This document shows positions 24,474 through 33,152 of a DNA stretch of 64,000 nt, piece after piece. The position numbers and the translations under genes are program-made. Under the pieces are notes generated by a model, which saw nothing but the letters and a program-made list of their open reading frames with translations, was not told the origin of the DNA and ran no database searches. Position 1 is the stretch's first letter. Each line of letters begins with the position of its first letter. This DNA comes from Truepera sp965215315. GTDB taxonomy: Bacteria > Deinococcota > Deinococci > Deinococcales > Trueperaceae. Location: assembly GCA_965215315.1 (NCBI GenBank), contig CBDCDB010000008.1:1674001-1738000 (forward strand), read 5' to 3'.

Positions 24474-25484
24474 TTACAGATTGGGCTGAATCAAACACTT
24501 GACCGTTTCCGGCGACCGGAGCAGGTCGTCAAAAAGCCCTTCGCCGTCATCTAACGTAACGCGCCTACTCGTCAGCAGTTCTGTGGGAATACGGCCCGCT
24601 GCAAGCAGCTCGAGCGCTGCCTGAAAATCCTCGTCGGTAAGGCCGTAAGTCCCGAGGATGCTGAGTTGACGCGTCACGACCGCCTGCATCTCGACCTCGA
24701 CTGTGCGCGCGTTGTTCCCGACCCAAACGACCGTGCCACCATCTTTGACCCCTGCCACCGACTGCGCGACCGTCGCGCTGATACCGACCGCTTCAAAGGT
24801 CACGTCCGCACCCCGTCCGCCGGTAAGCTCACGCACGGCGCTGAGTACGTCTTCCTCGTTCGGGTTGAGCGTCCGCGTCACCCCAAGCGAGCGGGCAACC
24901 TCTAACCGTGCGTTACTTACGTCGCTGACGACGACCGTCCGGACGCCCGCCGCCAGCAGCACCGACGCCAGCAGCAACCCGATCGTCCCAGCTCCGGCGA
25001 CGAAAACCGTGTCGTAAGTCGGAGTAAGTTTGCGTGACACCTCGGCGGCGCGGAGTGCTACGGCGAGGGGTTCGGCAAAGGCTCCGGCGTCGTAGGAAAG
25101 CCCTTTGGAAAGCGGAAAAAGCCGTCCGGCAGGCCAAACAACGTGCGTCGCATACGCGCCAGGCACGTCCATCCCCATAAGTCGGCGCTGACCGTTTTCT
25201 ACTAAAAGCGGCATCAGCGCAACCCTGGCTCCAACCGCCAAATCCGTTACCCCGTCCCCGACCTGCACCACCCGTCCGGTTGCCTCGTGGCCCATGATGA
25301 GCGGCGGGACGCGGCGACCGCTCGCGCCCGTATAACCGTGTAAATCCGACCCACATACCCCAGCGGCCTGAACCTCGATAAGTACATCGTCGGGACGTGT
25401 GAGTTCAGGTAAGGGCAGGATTTGCAGCTCGAGCTTCCCAATCTCCGTCAACACCAGCGCCCGCATCGTTTCGCTGTTCATCAT
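24474..25484 (-). CDS. medium-chain zinc-type dehydrogenase without structural zinc site
   Basis: A 336-residue alcohol/polyol dehydrogenase-like protein. Catalytic-zinc ligands are present (Cys in GVCGSDLHGYTG, His-Glu in MGHEATG), and the Rossmann fold begins AGAGTIGLLLASVL. The lobe with the four structural-zinc cysteines, normally right after the catalytic His-Glu, is shortened and contains no cysteine (GARVALMPLLVENGQRRL). Its ATG overlaps the stop of the upstream SDR gene as TGATG, with AAGGGG before it, so the two are translated together. Probably oxidises a sugar or polyol; the substrate is unknown. Confidence 0.85.
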   Translation of the reverse strand: MMNSETMRALVLTEIGKLELQILPLPELTRPDDVLIEVQAAGVCGSDLHGYTGASGRRVPPLIMGHEATGRVVQVGDGVTDLAVGARVALMPLLVENGQRRLMGMDVPGAYATHVVWPAGRLFPLSKGLSYDAGAFAEPLAVALRAAEVSRKLTPTYDTVFVAGAGTIGLLLASVLLAAGVRTVVVSDVSNARLEVARSLGVTRTLNPNEEDVLSAVRELTGGRGADVTFEAVGISATVAQSVAGVKDGGTVVWVGNNARTVEVEMQAVVTRQLSILGTYGLTDEDFQAALELLAAGRIPTELLTSRRVTLDDGEGLFDDLLRSPETVKCLIQPNL

Positions 25485-26290
25485 CACCCCTTGACCCCGC
25501 CCCCGACCAGCCAACCGCCGTCCACGACAATCGTCTGACCCGTAATATAAGCTCCTGCGTCCGATGCCAGCAGTAACGTCGCTCCGGCAAGGTCTGAGGG
25601 TATTCCCGGACGACCTTGCGGAATGACGCTAACTGCGCTTTCGTAAAGGTCAGGGTCGGAAAAAACCGCGTCGGTCATCGCCGTCCAGAACCGTCCCGGC
25701 GCGATGGCGTTGACCTGAACGTTGTGCGCCGCCCACTCGACCGCCAAAGCCCGCGTCAGCTGCCGGAGGCCGCCCTTACTCACCGCGTAAAGTGCGATAT
25801 TCGGCACTACGATCTCAAACGAGAGCGACCCTAAGTTGATAATTTTACCGCTACCTTGCGCCTGCATGACTTCGCCCGCCGCCTGACACGCAAAAAAAGC
25901 ACCCTTCAAGTTGACGTTCATCAGCGCGTCCCAGTCGGTTTCAGAGAACGTTTCAGCAGGTTGACGGAGGTTGATTCCGGCTGCGTTGACCAGAATATCG
26001 AGCCGCCCAAAGTGCGCGTGTGCGTCTGCGACCATCTTCTTGACTTCGGCAACCTGAGATACGTCGGTCGGAAGCGTGATGGCCTGCTGCCCGGTTTGCC
26101 GGACGAGAGCGGCGGCTTCCTCGAGCTGCTCCCTAGACCGGGCCGCAAGCGCAACGTCCGCACCGCTGTGGGCAAGCGCAAGTGCCATCCCCAAACCGAG
26201 ACCACGACTGCCGCCGGTTACAAGTGCCACACGCCCATCCAACCGTAAACTCGGCATAACAAAGTCGCTATCTAACGGTCGGTTAGGCAT
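25484..26290 (-). CDS. short-chain dehydrogenase/reductase
   Basis: A 268-residue classical SDR: cofactor motif TGGSRGLGLG near residue 25, NAAG near 105, catalytic Ser in LGSLSFEIV (about 157), and YAVSK (Tyr and Lys about 170-174). The C-terminal VDGGW motif is intact. Similar enzymes act on gluconate or 2-keto-3-deoxysugars, but that is only resemblance. In-frame start at M12 (MPSLRLDGRVALVTGG) is also possible. Operon with the downstream zinc dehydrogenase suggests a two-step sugar oxidation/reduction. Confidence 0.88.
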   Translation of the reverse strand: MPNRPLDSDFVMPSLRLDGRVALVTGGSRGLGLGMALALAHSGADVALAARSREQLEEAAALVRQTGQQAITLPTDVSQVAEVKKMVADAHAHFGRLDILVNAAGINLRQPAETFSETDWDALMNVNLKGAFFACQAAGEVMQAQGSGKIINLGSLSFEIVVPNIALYAVSKGGLRQLTRALAVEWAAHNVQVNAIAPGRFWTAMTDAVFSDPDLYESAVSVIPQGRPGIPSDLAGATLLLASDAGAYITGQTIVVDGGWLVGGGVKG

Positions 26291-26309
26291 AACTACAACT
26301 CACGCCGGA

Positions 26310-26774
26310 TCAGGCTGCTCCGTGGGAGTAATCATTAGGTTCTCTCAAATGTAGAATGCACTCAGGTAAACCGTATGTGGCTAGGTAATCTACAAGCACA
26401 CTCGGATAAACTTCGTGTTCGTGAAGTTCTCTAAGAGGCGTCCAGATAGGCTCGTAGCTCCCATGAGGTTCAGTACGAGGAAATTTTTCGCCCCTTCCAG
26501 AACCGAAGGTACCGCTCACTATCTCTGCACGGTAGTACATTTGCAAATGCGTTATTTTACCTCTTTCAATTCTTTCAACGACCGCAACAAGCCGCTTGAT
26601 CTCGACAGCTAACCCAAGTTCTTCTTTTGCTTCCCGAACAGCGCCGTCTTCGGTATATTCAGCCTCCTCAACGCCGCCACCAGGAAGGGCGAAATACTGA
26701 CGATGAGGCTTGACACGTTTTATCAGAGCAAGGCTTTCTCCACGCAATAAAACGACTCCGGCACGAATCCTCAT
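26310..26774 (-). CDS. Nudix hydrolase
   Basis: A 154-residue Nudix-fold pyrophosphatase. The Nudix box GVEEAEYTEDGAVREAKEELGL (about residues 34-55) matches GX5EX7REUXEEXGU in full, so the enzyme should be active on a nucleoside diphosphate linked to X. The N-terminal ALIKRVKPHRQYFALPGGG is typical of the MutT/ADP-ribose group. ATG at 26774. It sits between the SDR operon and the sugar transporter operon, both read the same way. Confidence 0.88.
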   Translation of the reverse strand: MRIRAGVVLLRGESLALIKRVKPHRQYFALPGGGVEEAEYTEDGAVREAKEELGLAVEIKRLVAVVERIERGKITHLQMYYRAEIVSGTFGSGRGEKFPRTEPHGSYEPIWTPLRELHEHEVYPSVLVDYLATYGLPECILHLREPNDYSHGAA

Positions 26775-26800
26775 CAGCTAATTTTTACACAAAGATGCAG

Positions 26801-27784
26801 CTAATGTTTGACGTTACGTGCCAGACGGTTTTGCAACAGCACGACTAGGAGCAAAAACCCGCCACGAATCACCGACTGCCAGTACGAACTGAGGCTGACG
26901 ACGCCGCGCCCGTTTTCAAAGTTCAGCATGTTGAAAATCAGCCCCAACAAGAGCGCACCCGCAAGCGTTCCGCCGACGCTGCCGACGCCGCCGGTCAAGA
27001 GCGTTCCGCCGACCACAACCGCCGCAATCGCCGACAGCTCCCAGCCGAGCCCTTCGGTCGGTTGTCCGGCCCCGAACTGCGACGCCAGGATGACCCCGGC
27101 GAGCCCCGCAAGCAGCCCTGAAAGGATGTATACGAGCAGCACAACGCGGTCGGTCGGCAGCCCCATCAGACGGCTCGCCTCTTCGTTGCCGCCAATTGCC
27201 AGCACATGACGCCCGAACGAGGTGTAGTGGAGGAGTACCAGACCGAAGATAAACGCCGCAAACATCAGCCACGCCGGGATAGGAAACCCCAACCAGTTAC
27301 CCTGACCGAGGGCGATAAAATTGTTGTCGTAGGAGACGCCGACCGACTGATTGCGGGCAAGGGTCAGTGCGCCGCCCCGCGCAGCGAGCATCATCGCCAA
27401 GGTTGCAATAAAGGGCAAGACCTTGAGCCGTATGATGACGAGGCCGTTGATAAGGCCAAGCAGCGCCCCGGCGAGAATTGCGGCGAGGGTTGCGGGCACG
27501 AGTCCGTAGGGACTGAGGAGCGCAGAGACGACGCTCGAGAACGCCACCACACTCCCTACCGAGAGGTCGATACCCCCGGTCATGATGACAAACGCCATCC
27601 CCAGCGAAATAAGCGCGAACATCGAGTTGTAGCGCAAAAAGCTCTCGATGTTGTATTCGGACAAAAACCGCTCGTAGCGTACGCCGCCGAAGACGATAAG
27701 CGCTACCAGCGCCAACCACACACCCTGCCGGGTTAAAAATCCGAAGCGCCGTCTCGCGGGGCGTTTCACCGAGGTTGTCGTCAT
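26801..27784 (-). CDS. sugar ABC transporter permease (YjfF-like)
   Basis: A 327-residue membrane permease of the RbsC/BPD_transp_2 family, about eight to ten helices. MAFVIMTGGIDLSVGSVVAF and GGNEEASRLMGLP are the family hallmarks; VVVGGTLLTGGVGSVGGTLAGALLLGLI is the conserved C-terminal glycine-rich section. The best match I recall is E. coli YjfF of the galactofuranose transporter. GGGAGAAAG precedes the ATG. It is the last gene of the four-gene operon. Confidence 0.9.
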   Translation of the reverse strand: MTTTSVKRPARRRFGFLTRQGVWLALVALIVFGGVRYERFLSEYNIESFLRYNSMFALISLGMAFVIMTGGIDLSVGSVVAFSSVVSALLSPYGLVPATLAAILAGALLGLINGLVIIRLKVLPFIATLAMMLAARGGALTLARNQSVGVSYDNNFIALGQGNWLGFPIPAWLMFAAFIFGLVLLHYTSFGRHVLAIGGNEEASRLMGLPTDRVVLLVYILSGLLAGLAGVILASQFGAGQPTEGLGWELSAIAAVVVGGTLLTGGVGSVGGTLAGALLLGLIFNMLNFENGRGVVSLSSYWQSVIRGGFLLLVVLLQNRLARNVKH

Positions 27785-27833
27785 CTTTCTCCCAAGCTGC
27801 GTTTAGCTTTCCAAATCATTATCGACTCCACGT

Positions 27834-28820
27834 TCAGCCCTGACGAGGCCGTAAAAGGTAGACCGCCGCGATGATGATGGCAGCTTTGACCACTAGTGCC
27901 GCCGCGTCGGATACACCCCTTGCCAGCAAGGTGTAGCGGATGAGTTGCAAGATACACGCCCCCAAAAGCGTTCCGATGACGTAGGCGCGTCCACCGGTCA
28001 GGGCGGTTCCGCCGACGGCAACCGCTGCAATCGCGTCGAGTTCCATGTTGAGGCCGACTTGATTAGCGTCCGACGAGCGGTTGATGGCGACCACGACGAG
28101 TCCCGCCACTCCTGCGAGAAGCCCGCTCAAGGTGTAGACCGCCAGCTTGACACGGTTGACCGGAACCCCAACAAGCCGAGACGCCGCTTCGTTGCCCCCG
28201 ACCGCTAGGATATAGCGCCCAAAAACAGTCGCCCTCACGAGCCAGGCCGCCCCCAAAGCGATCACGATCATGATCCAGACTTGAAAAGGCAGACCCAAAA
28301 ACCGTCCGTAAGCAATCATCTCAAACCCCGGATTACGAAACGCTTGCAAATTGCCGTTGGTCATTACCTGTGCGATACCGCGTCCGGCAATGTAGAGAAT
28401 CAGCGTGGCGATAATCGGTTGGATGCGGAAACGCGTAACGAGCAAACCGTTAAAAAGCCCGCAGGCTCCAGCAACAAGGACAGGCAAGATAAAAGCCAGC
28501 GTAAGTCCCAAAGCGGGCGGCCAACCCGAATAAGAAAAAAGAATCGGCGCGAGCGCCCCGCTGATCGCCATCAGCGAACCAACCGAGAGGTCGATGCCAC
28601 CTGTGGCAATCACGAGCGTCATCCCGACGCCGACAATCGCCACCGTCGCAACCTGCGTGAGGTTGACGTTGAGGGTGCGGAGCGTCAGAAAGTTGTTGGT
28701 AAAGAAGATGTTAAAAGCGATCAGGGCAACCAGCACGATAAGCGCCGTTAAGGTCGGCCCGAGCCGCCACGCCCGCTTTGGGGCCTTAGCTTCTGCAGGG
28801 AGGCTCGTCTCAGAACGCAT
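27834..28820 (-). CDS. sugar ABC transporter permease (YtfT-like)
   Basis: Second permease of the operon, 328 residues, RbsC family: GMTLVIATGGIDLSVGSLMAIS and GGNEAASRLVGVPVNRVK are diagnostic. The ATG at 28820 lies 11 bases inside the end of the ATPase gene; a longer frame to 28862 is unlikely. Two different permeases after one ATPase is the YtfT-YjfF arrangement rather than the single RbsC arrangement. Confidence 0.9.
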   Translation of the reverse strand: MRSETSLPAEAKAPKRAWRLGPTLTALIVLVALIAFNIFFTNNFLTLRTLNVNLTQVATVAIVGVGMTLVIATGGIDLSVGSLMAISGALAPILFSYSGWPPALGLTLAFILPVLVAGACGLFNGLLVTRFRIQPIIATLILYIAGRGIAQVMTNGNLQAFRNPGFEMIAYGRFLGLPFQVWIMIVIALGAAWLVRATVFGRYILAVGGNEAASRLVGVPVNRVKLAVYTLSGLLAGVAGLVVVAINRSSDANQVGLNMELDAIAAVAVGGTALTGGRAYVIGTLLGACILQLIRYTLLARGVSDAAALVVKAAIIIAAVYLLRPRQG

Positions 28821-30405
28821 GTGACGCCTCAGGTTCAGCCGCGTCTTCTGCCCCAGTTGCAATCAGGTTCATCATCGCTCCTTCGTTCACCTCAGTACCG
28901 GAGAGTTCAGCGACGCTCACGCCGTCGCGGAGGACGACCACGCGGTCGCAGCCTTCGGCGAGCTCCCCCAACTCCGACGAGATCATCAGTACGCCCAAAC
29001 CGTTCTCGGCAAGTTCGTTGATAAGCCTTTGAATCTCGCCTTTCGCGCCTACATCGATGCCCCGCGTCGGTTCGTCCAAGATAAGCAGCTTGGGATTCAA
29101 ACAGAGCCAGCGGGCGAGGAGCACCTTCTGCTGATTGCCGCCGGAGAGTTCACCGATGGGTTGCTCCGCACCCGCCGTTTTGACGCCTAGTTTGCGGATG
29201 AACGTATCAACAATCTCGCGTTGACGGGCGCGGTCAACGATGCCCGACCGGGCGAGCTGTGGCAGCAGCGCGAGCGTCAGATTTTCCTTGACTGAGAGCT
29301 GCGGAACGATACCCTCAGCCTTGCGGTCTTCGGAGCAGAACCCGATACCGGCTTCGATGGCGTCGGCTGGAGCGCTGAACTGCGCCGTCTGCCCTTCAAA
29401 GGTGAACGTGCCTGCTTGCGGCGTGTCTGCGCCGAAAACGAGCCGCGCCGTTTCGGTGCGGCCCGCGCCCAAAAGCCCGGCCAGACCGACGATCTCGCCG
29501 CTCCGGACGCTCACGTCAACCTGACGCACTTTGGGTTTATGTGCTAACCCTTGCGCGGTAAGTAGGGGTTTACTCGAGCCCCCACTTCGCGCCCCAAACG
29601 CAGTTTGCCCCTCTTTAGCGACCTCTTGCACCCCTTTGCCGAGCATCTGCGCGACGAGCTCGAGCCGCCCCAACCCGCCCATCTCGCCCGCAAAAACCGT
29701 CTCCCCGTCACGCAACACCGTAATCCAGTCACAGACCGCGTAAAGCTCATCAAACCTATGGGTAATAAAGAGCGTCGCTACCCCGTCCGCCTTGAGCTGC
29801 CGGATGACGCCGAACAAGAGTTCGACCTCGCGGTCGTCTAGTGATGAGGTGGGTTCGTCCATCACCACGAGCTGCGTGCGAAACGACACCGCCCGCGCAA
29901 TCGCGACCATCTGCTGCACCGCGATATTGTAGGTTGACAGCGGCTGCGTCACGTCGATATAGATATTGAACCGGGTCAACAGCGCTTCGGCCTCACGGTT
30001 CATCGTGCGCCAGTCTAAAAGTCCCCAGCGTTTGGGTTCACGGCCCAAAAAGATATTTTCGGCGACCGACCGGAGCGGCACGAGGTTCACCTCTTGATAG
30101 ATGGTGCTGATCCCTGCTGACTGCGCCGCCCCCGGCGAGGCGAAGTCCACCTCTTGCCCTAAAAAGCGTACACTGCCCGTGTCGCGGCGGTACGCCCCGG
30201 TCAAGATTTTAATTAGGGTTGATTTGCCCGCGCCATTTTGCCCGACAAGTGCGTGAACCTCGCCAGGTAAAACGCTGAGCTGTGCGCTGCTGAGCGCCCG
30301 GACGCCGCCGAAACTTTTGGTTACGTCTGTGATCTCGAGCAGTACCTCGCCCGCTCCCGCTGAGGCGGTCTCAGACGTCTCACCCTGAACTGCGTTGTCA
30401 GTCAT
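28810..30405 (-). CDS. sugar ABC transporter ATPase, two-domain (YtfR/RbsA-like)
   Basis: A 531-residue double ATPase. First half: Walker A GQNGAGKST, Walker B LVVMDEPTSSLDD and H-loop ITHRFDEL; second half: GLLGAGRTETARLVFG (degenerate Walker A), ELSGGNQQKVLLARWL signature and LLILDEPTRGIDVGAKGE. The degenerate second Walker A is normal in this family. Order SBP-ATPase-permease-permease fits E. coli ytfQRT-yjfF. A strong hairpin precedes it in the 149-base gap after the binding-protein gene. Confidence 0.93.
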   Translation of the reverse strand: MTDNAVQGETSETASAGAGEVLLEITDVTKSFGGVRALSSAQLSVLPGEVHALVGQNGAGKSTLIKILTGAYRRDTGSVRFLGQEVDFASPGAAQSAGISTIYQEVNLVPLRSVAENIFLGREPKRWGLLDWRTMNREAEALLTRFNIYIDVTQPLSTYNIAVQQMVAIARAVSFRTQLVVMDEPTSSLDDREVELLFGVIRQLKADGVATLFITHRFDELYAVCDWITVLRDGETVFAGEMGGLGRLELVAQMLGKGVQEVAKEGQTAFGARSGGSSKPLLTAQGLAHKPKVRQVDVSVRSGEIVGLAGLLGAGRTETARLVFGADTPQAGTFTFEGQTAQFSAPADAIEAGIGFCSEDRKAEGIVPQLSVKENLTLALLPQLARSGIVDRARQREIVDTFIRKLGVKTAGAEQPIGELSGGNQQKVLLARWLCLNPKLLILDEPTRGIDVGAKGEIQRLINELAENGLGVLMISSELGELAEGCDRVVVLRDGVSVAELSGTEVNEGAMMNLIATGAEDAAEPEASHAF

Positions 30406-30510
30406 AAAGCCGCTACTGAGCTAGCTATATGTTCTGTCATAAGTCCCTCGCAAAATAAGCTTCTGTTACGGCTTTTACTGCTCGGCTTTTAATATTTAGC
30501 TTTCAGCACC

Positions 30511-30540
30511 CGAGCAGGCAGGGTCAACCCTGCCTGCTCG
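30511..30540 (-). other. strong intercistronic hairpin
   Basis: CGAGCAGGCAGGG and CCCTGCCTGCTCG form a perfect 13-bp stem with a 4-base loop, no T-run. It lies right after the stop of the binding-protein gene and before the ATPase gene. It probably stabilises the upstream message. Confidence 0.7.
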
Positions 30541-30554
30541 CGGGACAGGCTCAG

Positions 30555-31517
30555 TTAGTAGGCGCTGGCAAGACCTTCTTCCGCGTTTTCAGCGGTGTAG
30601 TCGCGGTCTTGGTTGATAATCACGGGCGGAACAGCTTCGCCGCTGGCGTAAGCGTCCACCGTTTCAAACGCTTTCGGGCCAAAACGGGGGTTACATTCGA
30701 CCACATAATTGATCTTGCCGTCTATAACAAGCTGCACGGCTTCTTTGCCGCCATCTATTGAGAGTACCAGCACGTCTTCGCCGGGGGTGCGACCGGCGGC
30801 CTCGAGCGCCGCAATCGCGCCGATCGCCATCTCATCGTTGTGGGCGTAGACGACGTTCACGTCGGGGTGCGCTTGGAGCAGCGTCTCCATCACCTGACGA
30901 CCCGTATCACGGGCGAAGTCGCCGGATTGTGAAGCGACGATGGTCATGTTGTCTTGTTGGGCGATCACGTCGTCAAAGCCTTTTTTACGGTCGTTGGCGG
31001 GTGATGAGCCGGTCGTGCCCTCGAGTTCGATAATCGTAACGTCGCCGCTCGAGTTCTCAACGAGCCACTCCGCCGCGCGCTCCCCTTCACGGATAAAGTC
31101 CGAGCCGATAAAGGTCACGTAATCTTCGCCTGCTTTGGCGAGCGACTGATCGACGTTACGGTCTAAAAGAATCACGGGAATTCCGGCGTCTTTGGCCTCT
31201 AAAATAACCGGAGCGAGTGGTTTTTCTTCACGGGGGGCCAAAAAGATCAGGTCAACACCTTGCGCGATCATCGAACGCACGTCGGCAACTTGCTTGGCCG
31301 CCGAACCCGCAGCGTCGGTGTAAACGAGTTGATCGCCGCGCTCTTTAGCAGTGTCTTGCAGCGAGTTCGTCTGCGCGATGCGCCAAGGGTTGTTGCTCTC
31401 CGTCTGGGCGAATCCGACCGTATAGCTGTCTGCTTGTTCTAGAGGAGGAAGCTGCGCCGAAGCTGCGCCTGCCAAGAGCATTCCGGCGATACCTAAACCT
31501 AAACCGAGACGTTTCAT
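30555..31517 (-). CDS. sugar-binding protein, galactofuranose type (YtfQ-like)
   Basis: Periplasmic-binding-protein-like receptor, 320 residues after choosing ATG at 31517 (AAGGAA upstream; the longer frame to 31625 lacks any signal). Signal peptide MKRLGLGLGIAGMLLAGAASA. The mature protein has VGFAQTESNNPWR, IELEGTTGSSPANDRKKGF and VYAHNDEMAIGAI, the last two very close to E. coli YtfQ, which binds galactofuranose. Substrate is thus probably a furanose form of galactose or arabinose. First gene of the operon, divergent from an ArsR-type regulator. Confidence 0.9.
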   Translation of the reverse strand: MKRLGLGLGIAGMLLAGAASAQLPPLEQADSYTVGFAQTESNNPWRIAQTNSLQDTAKERGDQLVYTDAAGSAAKQVADVRSMIAQGVDLIFLAPREEKPLAPVILEAKDAGIPVILLDRNVDQSLAKAGEDYVTFIGSDFIREGERAAEWLVENSSGDVTIIELEGTTGSSPANDRKKGFDDVIAQQDNMTIVASQSGDFARDTGRQVMETLLQAHPDVNVVYAHNDEMAIGAIAALEAAGRTPGEDVLVLSIDGGKEAVQLVIDGKINYVVECNPRFGPKAFETVDAYASGEAVPPVIINQDRDYTAENAEEGLASAY

Positions 31518-31706
31518 AAAATTTCCTTTCGGAGAAAAACGCTTCTGCAGAAGCGTACAAAACTGTCCGAGGATAGCGTAGCAGCTCGGACACAACCAAA
31601 AGCGGGCCAAAACCGAACCAGACAAATCAAACCTGCTGAACCGGTCTCTTATGACGACACCTCCCTGAAATTGTTTACCGGGCCGAGACCCGCGGGTAAT
31701 AAAAAC

Positions 31707-31735
31707 AATTTAAGCGGGTTCTTTATAAAAGTCAA
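31707..31735 (-). promoter_or_regulatory. promoter of the YtfQ-like operon
   Basis: On the reverse strand TTGACT (31735-31730), 17 bases, TAAATT (31712-31707). Immediately downstream, around the start site, is ACCCGCGGGT (31688-31697), a perfect 10-bp palindrome flanked by TTACC/GGTAA, a plausible repressor site. Confidence 0.65.
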
Positions 31736-31842
31736 GTTTTTTGGTTATAATTTGAAGGTTTACAGAGATTCACGGTGCTCGAGCCTACCTCTAAAAAACC
31801 GTCAGATAGCATTTTGTAAAAGATTGGCGTAAATATCACTTC

Positions 31843-31908
31843 AGAACATGTGTGCTGGTCGGCAAATCTTAGGTTGAGAACGCTCTCAACCGAACAATAT
31901 CTGCTATA
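31843..31908 (+). repeat. dispersed 66-bp repeat, diverged copy
   Basis: Aligns without gaps over 66 bases with the unit at 20919-20984 (about 62% identical, closest at both ends). It contains a perfect hairpin GGTTGAGA-ACGC-TCTCAACC. It lies in the gap between the YtfQ-like operon and the ArsR-type gene. Confidence 0.6.
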
Positions 31909-32010
31909 AATAGGCGAACTGAATACGCTTTTCTGCAAGTTATTACGTGCGAAATAATGTCAAGATATTTTGTAAAGCTGTAGGTGTTTGCGGCATTTAG
32001 GAGTGAACCG

Positions 32011-32973
32011 ATGAGCGTAGCTGGCACTAAAACTCTGACTATCGACGGCGACAGCGCTCTAAACGTCTTGCAAGCCCTGAGTTCTGAAACGCGCCTTTTG
32101 ATGCTGAGTTTGCTCTCGCACCGCGTGATGAACGTGTCTGATTTGACGAAAACTTTGGGCCTCCCACACTCGACCGTGAATTTTAACCTCAAGCAGCTCG
32201 AGGAGGCCGGACTTTTACAAGTCCAGTACACCCCCGGCACCCGCGGACGGCAAAAGCTTATCTCTAAGCGCTACGACGAGGTGCTCTTGAAGCTTCCAGG
32301 AATCGGCACCGAAAGTTCGCCGGATGTGGTCGAAGTGTCGATGCCCATCGGCAACTTTAAGCGCTTTGAGGTGCGCCCCACCTGCGGACTCGCCTCAGAA
32401 CGCAAAGTCATCGGGAGGATCGACGACCCCCGCAGTTTTTACGAACCCGAACATGTGTTCGCGCAGATTTTGTGGTTCCGGGAAGGCTTTGTCGAGTACG
32501 ACTTTCCCAATAATGTACCTTACGGCGCGGCAGCAACCGATTTGGAGCTGTCTATCGAACTCTGCGCCGAAGCGCCCGAATACGACCTCAACTGGCCCTC
32601 AGACATTACGCTGTGGATCAACGATATTGAGCTCGGCACCTGGACTGCGCCGGGAGATTTCGGCGGCGAACGGGGTCGCCTGACCCCCCCGTGGTGGCAG
32701 ACCGAGCAGACGCAGTACGGCCTGCTGACCTGCTGGCGCGTCACGGAACGCGGCGTAACGGTGGATGATAGGGAACTCTCGAGCGTCACCCTAAGCGACC
32801 TCGGCTTAGATCATCACAATCATATCTCGGTGCGGTTCGGGATTGAAACAGACGCCGCGCACGTCGGCGGCGTCAACCTCTTCGGGCGCAAATTCGGCAA
32901 TCATCCGCAAGATTTGCTTTTACGCACGCGCTACGCGTTTCGTGAGGGGGAGCGGCCTTACAAGCTCGAGTAG
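32011..32973 (+). CDS. ArsR-type transcriptional regulator with long C-terminal domain
   Basis: A 320-residue regulator. The N-terminal winged helix (residues about 15-95) is ArsR-like: ALSSETRLLMLSLLSHRVMNVSDLTKTLGLPHSTVNFNLKQLEEAGLLQV. The remaining 220 residues form a domain I do not recognise by name, with many tryptophans and WPSDITLWINDIELGTW. Such regulators often sit beside sugar operons. Start ATG at 32011 has AGGAG upstream; TATAAT lies at 31746-31751. Being divergent from the YtfQ-like operon, it most likely controls it. Confidence 0.85.
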   Translation: MSVAGTKTLTIDGDSALNVLQALSSETRLLMLSLLSHRVMNVSDLTKTLGLPHSTVNFNLKQLEEAGLLQVQYTPGTRGRQKLISKRYDEVLLKLPGIGTESSPDVVEVSMPIGNFKRFEVRPTCGLASERKVIGRIDDPRSFYEPEHVFAQILWFREGFVEYDFPNNVPYGAAATDLELSIELCAEAPEYDLNWPSDITLWINDIELGTWTAPGDFGGERGRLTPPWWQTEQTQYGLLTCWRVTERGVTVDDRELSSVTLSDLGLDHHNHISVRFGIETDAAHVGGVNLFGRKFGNHPQDLLLRTRYAFREGERPYKLE

Positions 32974-33152
32974 CTAGGCTGACGCGCCGTAAACAGCCGC
33001 GATACCCACTTGAGCAAAGACAGCTTACTATTGAGGCAGTTAGCAATTAAATTAACCTAAACAAGCATTGTATAAGCCCCTTAGAGACGCATACAATAAC
33101 TCACGTCGGCTTTATCAGTAGCTGACAGCCAGGCAGTTTACAGAAGGTCGTT

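Noticed and set aside
27206..28751. Long plus-strand frames (176 and 156 codons) inside the permease genes
   Set aside because: Highly charged, repetitive residues typical of the antisense of hydrophobic genes; the reverse strand encodes clear permeases.
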